In this document: positions 57,876-64,000 of the stretch, in pieces
How positions within the stretch are numbered: the first letter of the stretch is position 1
How the letters are laid out: every line of letters starts with the position of its first letter
DNA from: Glandiceps talaboti
Lineage: Eukaryota; Hemichordata; Enteropneusta; Spengelidae
Length of the DNA stretch: 64,000 bases
Assembly (NCBI RefSeq): GCF_964340395.1
Contig: NC_135559.1
Coordinates: 19,233,150 to 19,297,149, forward strand
Direction of reading: 5' to 3'
Translations under genes and position numbers: made by a program
Notes under the pieces: model-generated
What the model was told of the DNA's origin: nothing
What the model saw: the letters and a program-made list of their open reading frames with translations, nothing else
Database searches by the model: none

Positions 57876-58158
57876 ATCACGTGACCTGAAACAAAAAGTC
57901 GTCTGGCTCGACAAACATCTTAATAACATTGCCACATTTTCTCAAAAGATATTTCTTGAACCAGGCTATAAAATGCAGCAATATTATTAAATTTTTGTTG
58001 AACCAGATGATAAAATGTAGCAGTGTTGGTAAGGTTTTTGTTGAACCAGACGATAAAATGTAGCAGTATTGGTAAGATTTTTTGTTGAGCCAGACGATGA
58101 AATGTATGTAAGCAAGCTTTTGCCGAGGCAGACGACATTTTGTTTCAGGTCTCGTGAT
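57876..58158. mobile_element. TIR element with internal repeats, upstream of S2
   Basis: Homologue of 48224-48549. The ends ATCACGTGACCTGAAACAAA and ATCACGAGACCTGAAACAAA (other strand) are clearer here. It has three to four internal copies of the CCAGACGATAAAATG motif against about six in S1. Confidence 0.78.
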
Positions 58159-58321
58159 TTTCATTGTAATACTTCTTTCTGGTTTCAGTGATACATGTTT
58201 GTCATCTGTAGGTTTCATACGCTTTGATCTATCTATCAGTGATATTAATTTTAATGTGTAGTGGTTCTGTCATATCTGAACACAGAAGTTGATTTTTCTC
58301 CATTACAACAAGAGGAATATT

Positions 58322-59200
58322 ATTTAGTTTATTTATATATAAATTAGTCTAGTTCCTATACAGTACCGTTATGATTTATACCTTCACTCACACAGTATAG
58401 TCAAGGTCCTGACGAAAGGTGTTATTAAATTATGGTTCAACCCCATAGTGAGCAAAGCACAACAGCGCATGTTACTAGTAATAACTGGCTATCATCACTG
58501 TTCTTTTATTCACTTGGTACAGCTGTTTTGACGATATAACAACATATTAATCATGTTTATATGAACACAGTAGGAGAGAGCACAGGAATGTGTGCTGATT
58601 GAGGGATTTTGACCAGACTGTGACTGTGGTTAAACCACAGTCTGGTCATCCAGACTATCATCAAATATTGGCTATATTATTAAATTAGATATCGTTCCAC
58701 GTTTAGGTTGATATGGAAATATGCACGTGGATTAACTTTATCTCGTCATGTTGTACATATCTGAAGTGGAGTGGGGACTGTATAATTACACATTAGAATA
58801 TGTGTAGCCGGAAAGGGGGGGGGGGGGGGAGTATTTCAAATTAAACAACAGATAGTTTATTAAACAACAACGTAGAGCTGAGAAACTATTTGATACCCTA
58901 TGCTGTGGAATTTTTTTTTTTTTTTTTGTATTGGCCGGTATCCTTCCATGCACCGGTTCTCCCATCCCATAAGATGCCATAAAATGAATGTATTTTGTGA
59001 ATGACTGTCTTTGGAATATGTAGTTGCACAATTATAACAGCCTAATTTGATCATAATATTGATGACAAACATGTGACACACAAGGTCAATGACATTTACA
59101 TGTTTACGCAATCAGGTTGTAATAACATCACTACAGTCTATGCGATCCTAAGGGAGTCGTAACTTTCCACTGGTAGACTTATCATATTATCGTACCATTC
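58322..59200. other. Gene-free stretch
   Basis: No gene supported. It holds a short hairpin (GACCAGACTGTG / CACAGTCTGGTC, 58611-58647), a G tract at about 58815-58829 and a T tract at 58912-58927. Confidence 0.6.
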
Positions 59201-59282
59201 GGTGTTCCCTCCCTTACTGATTACTGCCTGTGTGTGTTCGAGAACGGACAAAGCCCAGGGGACTTAAGCTACGATTTCTCAC

Positions 59283-59429
59283 ATTTCTTATCATGCGTCC
59301 ATTGTTGTACTTGTAGGTACTGTGGTATACAATGTAACATGAGAAATACCAGAGAAATACGCCAGAAAAGATAGGAACTTCAGGAAGGTAGGATGGTAAA
59401 TTGGGGTCTTGTTGTGACATCGACGCCAT
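59283..59429 (-). CDS. Candidate first coding exon of an unrecognised gene
   Basis: On the minus strand an ATG (MASMSQQDPNLPSYLPEVPI) opens 49 codons that end in phase 0 at a good donor, AAT|GTGAGA. A single membrane segment is likely (FSGVFLWYFSCYIVYH). About 175 bp upstream lies an ETS-type site, CGGAAGTG (59602-59609 on this strand), and a CpG-containing GC-rich leader, as in housekeeping promoters. I do not recognise the protein. The next exon should lie at lower coordinates and was not found by eye. Confidence 0.4.
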
Positions 59430-59601
59430 CGTATCTCTCATGTAAAGTTATCTCAATCCACTCAGTGTGACAGGCAGGGCCCGGGAGGCAGGGTCCCTCA
59501 ATCAGGTCTGATAGCACCATAGCATGGCTGTCTTAGCTGATGTCGCCGGCCAGGTATGTGTAATGCTGCAATTACTGGTCCAAGGAATTGTGGGATAGCT
59601 T

Positions 59602-59609
59602 CACTTCCG
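59602..59609 (-). promoter_or_regulatory. ETS-type motif CGGAAGTG
   Basis: Minus-strand GCGGAAGTGAAG lies about 175 bp upstream of the candidate ATG at 59429. ETS/GABP sites are common in TATA-less promoters. Single-motif evidence only. Confidence 0.3.
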
Positions 59610-59859
59610 CTGCCATTAAAAGAGTTTGCAGTGTGTAAAAAAAGATTTTGTCGTCTCAAAAGAGAGTTTGCATGCAAATAGTTTATATTACACCCACTCA
59701 GAGAAAACTTGACGAAACTTAAATTGCGCCCTCGTAGGCAGAGAGTTTCACATATTGAAATTAAACGTTACTGGCACCATGAAATTTAGTTTTGACTTGG
59801 AATTTCAAATTTACTTGAATTAAAGAGTGATTAGCAAATCAGAAAATAAACAAAAGTTT

Positions 59860-60260
59860 TCATAGTATTATATTTTGTTCTTGAAAGACAAAAGTTTAAT
59901 ACAGAAAGTGCAAAAATTTGTTCTTGGGATATATGAGTATTAAAAGATATACACTAAAATAATAAAAGATTCTTTTCAAAAATTAGAAGTTGTTCTTACG
60001 AAACAAAAGTTTTCTTTCAAGAAAAAGTTTACTCATGAAAAAAGAAATGTTTCCTTTCAAGAATTAAAAGTTCGTTCTTTGGGAAAAAGCTTTATTAAAA
60101 AAATTAAAAGTGTGTTCTTTGGAAGGAAAGGTTTTGTTCAAAGAATTAAAAGTTTACTCTCGAAAAATAAAAGTTTCCTTTCAAGAATTCAAAGTTCATT
60201 CTTTGGAAAGTAAAGTTTAGTTGAAAGAATTAAAAGTGTGTGCTTTAGAAGTCAAAGTTG
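59860..60260. repeat. Degenerate AT-rich minisatellite
   Basis: A loose repeat of AAGAATTAAAAGTT(T/C)(G/A)TTCTTTGGAAA recurs roughly every 25-60 bp, with no two copies identical. Confidence 0.7.
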
Positions 60261-60342
60261 ACCATAGAAAAAAGATTTTGTATTGTCGCCTAGGGGCCGC
60301 CGTATTAACCATAGGATCAATGAATATGAATGCATTATAAAG

Positions 60343-60346
<4 letters not shown>

Positions 60347-60395
<49 letters not shown>

Positions 60396-60400
60396 CACAT
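60347..60400. repeat. CA microsatellite
   Basis: (CA)n with CG and TA interruptions. Confidence 0.95.
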
Positions 60401-60508
60401 ACACACATATACATATTACAACCAAGAAAGAATTCCAGTACTACCAAAACTAATACGCTCTGCCACTGCGGTATAGAGCACTGTCTTAGGAGATTGATAC
60501 TCACCGAG

Positions 60509-60509
<1 letters not shown>

Positions 60510-60582
<73 letters not shown>
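60510..60582. repeat. TA microsatellite
   Basis: (TA)n just before the 45-bp motif on the 3' side of S3. Confidence 0.97.
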
Positions 60583-60587
<5 letters not shown>

Positions 60588-60592
60588 GTGAT

Positions 60593-60637
60593 AGGCTCAT
60601 GTTTTATCGAGAGATGGCGCTATTTAGTTTCCCAAAC
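60593..60637. repeat. 45-bp motif after (TA)n, copy 3
   Basis: AGGCTCATGTTTTATCGAGA followed by GATGGCGCTATTTAGTTTCC. Third copy of the motif at 41353 and 50082. After it the flanks are unrelated to S1 and S2. Confidence 0.85.
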
Positions 60638-60869
60638 ACTACTATGTACACAACTATAGAATATGTACGTTTTTGTTGGGGGGGGGGGGGGGCAGCACAT
60701 TCCGTTTACATCGTCTTAGATCTTGTGAACTTTAATGAGCGATCAGTCGAGATACCAGTTATCCAACCTATGTATACTTTTAGCATGTATAGATTTGTGA
60801 CTTAAACTTCAAGTTGAGGCAACATTTTCTTCACTCGTGTGACATTATACATTTCTTGTAGTTGTATTA

Positions 60870-61286
60870 TCAAAATGACGTGTTAGAATCACTACTAGGA
60901 CAAAATTCACTTAGAAAACTACCAGCTCCTCCCTTGCACTGCAAGACTCGTAGAAACGTATGGTTCAGTGATGTAAGTATCTTTGAAAACAGCCTATGTA
61001 CGAAGCTTATAAGTTTTTCGTTGATATTTTTGACCCAAACTAATTGATGCTGATGACGTAAATGCTGTTCTACTACGGATAAATCAAGAGGAAAAAGAAC
61101 ATCAAAATACACATCTAAATTCAACTCATCGAGAAGTTTACAAAGAAATTTTTTCTTAGTAGTCTGTTCTCGTCCAATGGATGAGAGTCTGACCATAGCA
61201 ATATGTCTGCGAATTCTGCAAGAATTCCAGCCAGTATCCCTAGTAATAGCATGTATAGGCATAAATCTATGAATCCCAAGATACAA
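60870..61286 (-). other. 138-codon open frame downstream of S3
   Basis: A minus-strand frame containing KFLCKLLDELNLDVYFDVLF lies 49 bp beyond the S3 stop codon. No family is recognised, no homologue exists in S1 or S2, and a plus-strand frame overlaps it. It may be an exon remnant or chance. Confidence 0.2.
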
Positions 61287-61334
61287 GCGAAGGGCCCTGT
61301 TCTACACCATATCACTTTGTAATCCCCAAACAAT

Positions 61335-62519
61335 CTAAATAAAAGGTGTCAACAAAGGCATATTTTTGTTTTTCAGTATTGTTGTGTTCAGAGCCAAACT
61401 GTAATGTAACTTGTGCATATACTCTCTGCATATGGTGTATTTTTGAATCTTCTCTGTAAGTTCAAAAGTCACTCTATTTCGCCAATCGTTAACAACAGCT
61501 GATGACTTTCGCATTGTTCCAAAACTATCATGTGTACGCATGTTTGACTGAGTGTTAACGGCGATCCATTTATAAACTTCTTTGTACATATTGATTCCAG
61601 CGTGGGAGTACATGATGTTGGCATACTTGCGCGGATGAGATGCAATATCTTCAAAACGTACGATCATAAAGTTTTCCTTCCAAGCCTGTGAACCGTTCGC
61701 TGTGAATAACAAATAATTCCGTAACATTTGCTCACAATAGAGTTTCAATTTCCCAGAAAGATACTCATTTAAATCGCCAACGTCTCGTACTTTGTTGGCC
61801 TCAGTTTTGTTACTAATCCAGTTAGAGTAATACATAGCCATTAGAGATGACATCATAGCTCTCGGATCGCGAACAACATTGATAACTTTCAGGTTCAATG
61901 TAGGACTTTCCATCAGTGGTATCAGATCTCTGACATCTAACAAGCGTATTACTTTAGCAACCCTATGTTGCGTTCGCTGGCAGCACCTGCTGACGACCTG
62001 AGCTGTTGTCAAAGGTGCACACGCTTTCATAGCTCTTGAGGTCGTAACTGGTACTAGCCTTTTGAAATAGTTATCCCACTGCGTAGAGTATCCACTGAAG
62101 TTACAATCATATATTTTCGTTAACACATCCACCCCAACAACGGACATCTGTGGTAAATTGGCGATGTCTCTGAAACTGTACAACGGCTCGAATAGGTAGA
62201 AAATGGTTGGATGTGAACGGAAATAGTCTCCGACAAAAGAGGAACCCGTACGCTCTCCGGCTATAATCAGAACATTTACACCACTTCGAGGAATGTTTCG
62301 TGTGTCATTTCCAAGTTGTGTTAACTGTGTGGTGTTATTGCGATTATGGGCTGATGGTTGTAAGCATAAACACCTCTCTATACCATGTTCAGAAAGTTCA
62401 CTTCTCCACCCTTCGCATACCCTTGAATTTGCCTCATACAAATGAAGGAGTCCTATATCCACCAAAACAACAGTAACCACACCAACAAAGATTACAGGTA
62501 CTCCTCTAGATACATTCAT
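61335..62519 (-). CDS. Carbohydrate (GlcNAc/Gal 6-O type) sulfotransferase S3
   Basis: A 394-residue protein, older paralogue of S1 and S2. It has a short N-terminal tail, a signal anchor at about residues 7-27, PAPS loop AGERTGSSFVG (Glu where S1 and S2 have Ala), FYLFEPL (107-113), CCQRTQHRVAK, and the 3'-phosphate motif VVRDPRAMMSS from residue 215. The C-terminal WRNRVTF block is conserved. N-glycosylation sites include NNT, NDT, NFS, NGS and NTT. The ATG at 62519 starts the whole open frame and places the anchor as in other family members. Predicted Golgi enzyme; acceptor unknown. Confidence 0.9.
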   Translation of the reverse strand: MNVSRGVPVIFVGVVTVVLVDIGLLHLYEANSRVCEGWRSELSEHGIERCLCLQPSAHNRNNTTQLTQLGNDTRNIPRSGVNVLIIAGERTGSSFVGDYFRSHPTIFYLFEPLYSFRDIANLPQMSVVGVDVLTKIYDCNFSGYSTQWDNYFKRLVPVTTSRAMKACAPLTTAQVVSRCCQRTQHRVAKVIRLLDVRDLIPLMESPTLNLKVINVVRDPRAMMSSLMAMYYSNWISNKTEANKVRDVGDLNEYLSGKLKLYCEQMLRNYLLFTANGSQAWKENFMIVRFEDIASHPRKYANIMYSHAGINMYKEVYKWIAVNTQSNMRTHDSFGTMRKSSAVVNDWRNRVTFELTEKIQKYTICREYMHKLHYSLALNTTILKNKNMPLLTPFI

Positions 62520-63156
62520 TTTCGATTCAATTACGGTTTACTGCATTATCCAAGGCTTTAGTGCGACTGTGGTGACCCATCAACACGACGAACAAATAAA
62601 AAGCAACGGTAGGACGACTGCCTATGGGCGGTATAAATGTAAGTGGCGATAATTTATGCAAATAATCTATGAATGATATTTAAAACCAAATGTCACACAT
62701 GTACAGGGGATGTGAAGCGCGGCTGACTGTGAAATGAGGCCAAACAAGAAAGGAAACGCATGGGATTGTAGACTCTTTGTATGACAGACATTTGTAAAAA
62801 AATAAATAAAAATATGTTATTGAAAGGCTGGGTAGTGGAAGTAATCCTAGGAAAATGAAATATAACTTGTTATCATCAATATAGGACAGCTGGTACATGC
62901 ATATGATTACTATTTGGTACATTTTGTGAGCTGATTGCTGTCACAAAAAGTTAACACCGATCAAATCAGTTCTAAATCATAGCTGGCGCAGCGTACAAAC
63001 AACGATTAGAAAAGATAGATTGACCTCAACTTTCAAAAATGGTCATAGATAGGACAGATTTGTGTAGGTTACTGATAGTATAGAAGTTACCTAATTGACA
63101 CTGAGAGGCAGGGATCGGAGGTTGCTAACTACATGTTCGCGCGCGGGTGTGTGTGT
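62520..63156. other. 5' flank of S3, no gene seen
   Basis: AT-rich stretch that should include the S3 promoter. I see no convincing core motif, ORF or repeat apart from an AAATAAATAAA run near 62800. Confidence 0.5.

Positions 63157-63157
<1 letters not shown>

Positions 63158-63241
<84 letters not shown>
63158..63241. repeat. TA microsatellite
   Basis: (TA)n preceded by (TG)n and a short (CG)n. Confidence 0.97.
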
Positions 63242-63243
<2 letters not shown>

Positions 63244-63363
63244 AAGTCAGTGGTAAGATTTGTCCGTAGTACAGTGCTCGATACGTCTGCACGCAGAGCG
63301 GAGTATATGTTGAGGGTAGAAGAAAATCAAGTTGGGTTTTTACGTCTCTACAAGCCTGTTTCG

Positions 63364-64000
<637 letters not shown>

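Larger units (their letters stand above)
50078..58745. repeat. Sulfotransferase duplication segment S2
   Basis: Second copy of S1. It lacks the 1.2-kb repeat element at 42743-43906 and carries about 2 kb of extra palindromic DNA at about 52990-55000, plus a 0.26-kb insertion at 57428-57689. Outside these and the sulfotransferase, no gene can be supported. Confidence 0.88.

Overview
This is animal nuclear DNA. The evidence is C2H2 zinc-finger genes, Golgi-type carbohydrate sulfotransferases, CR1/L2-like LINE fossils, abundant di- and tetranucleotide microsatellites, and many palindromic or terminal-inverted-repeat (TIR) elements. The combination of families and AT-rich composition suggests a marine invertebrate deuterostome, with a lancelet or hemichordate as my leading guesses. 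The species cannot be fixed from the sequence alone. There are no prokaryotic or organellar signatures, and I found no tRNA, rRNA or CRISPR.

Left part (1-41292): four head-to-tail copies of one segment, called here units A (1-11805), B (11806-23386), C (23387-33757) and D (33758-41292, cut short). Each unit carries, in order: the 3' end of a CR1/L2-like LINE; an 80-nt candidate leader exon; a 172-bp palindromic element; a CAGT minisatellite; a possible minus-strand exon; a CA microsatellite; decayed zinc fingers; an intact intronless 18-finger C2H2 gene; a TG microsatellite; a non-coding repeat; two more LINE pieces among (TATG)n tracts; and a locally duplicated 240-bp block. The copies differ by small insertions, deletions and substitutions. 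Different parts of the unit support different pairings of copies, which points to gene conversion or unequal exchange.

Right part (41293-64000): three minus-strand genes for PAPS-dependent carbohydrate (GlcNAc/Gal 6-O type) sulfotransferases. S1 (46546-47751) and S2 (55941-57128) are near-identical and lie in a second duplicated segment of about 8 kb. S3 (61335-62519) is more diverged. Each sulfotransferase locus has, on its 3' side, a TA-rich tract followed by the same 45-bp motif. S1 and S2 share a TIR element about 480 bp upstream of the start codon (after discounting a 0.27-kb insertion in S2). S2 holds about 2 kb of nested palindromes absent from S1. S1 holds a 1.2-kb repeat element absent from S2.

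The two gene families are not functionally linked in any way I can see. The zinc-finger proteins are predicted nuclear DNA-binding proteins; the sulfotransferases are predicted Golgi type II enzymes. What links the halves is mode of growth: both are young local duplications shaped by repeats. The strongest observations are the clustering of amino-acid differences at DNA-contacting finger positions among the four ZNF copies, the mosaic ancestry of the units, a hairpin element with an 18-bp target duplication found only in unit B, and an inverted-microsatellite rearrangement found only in unit C.
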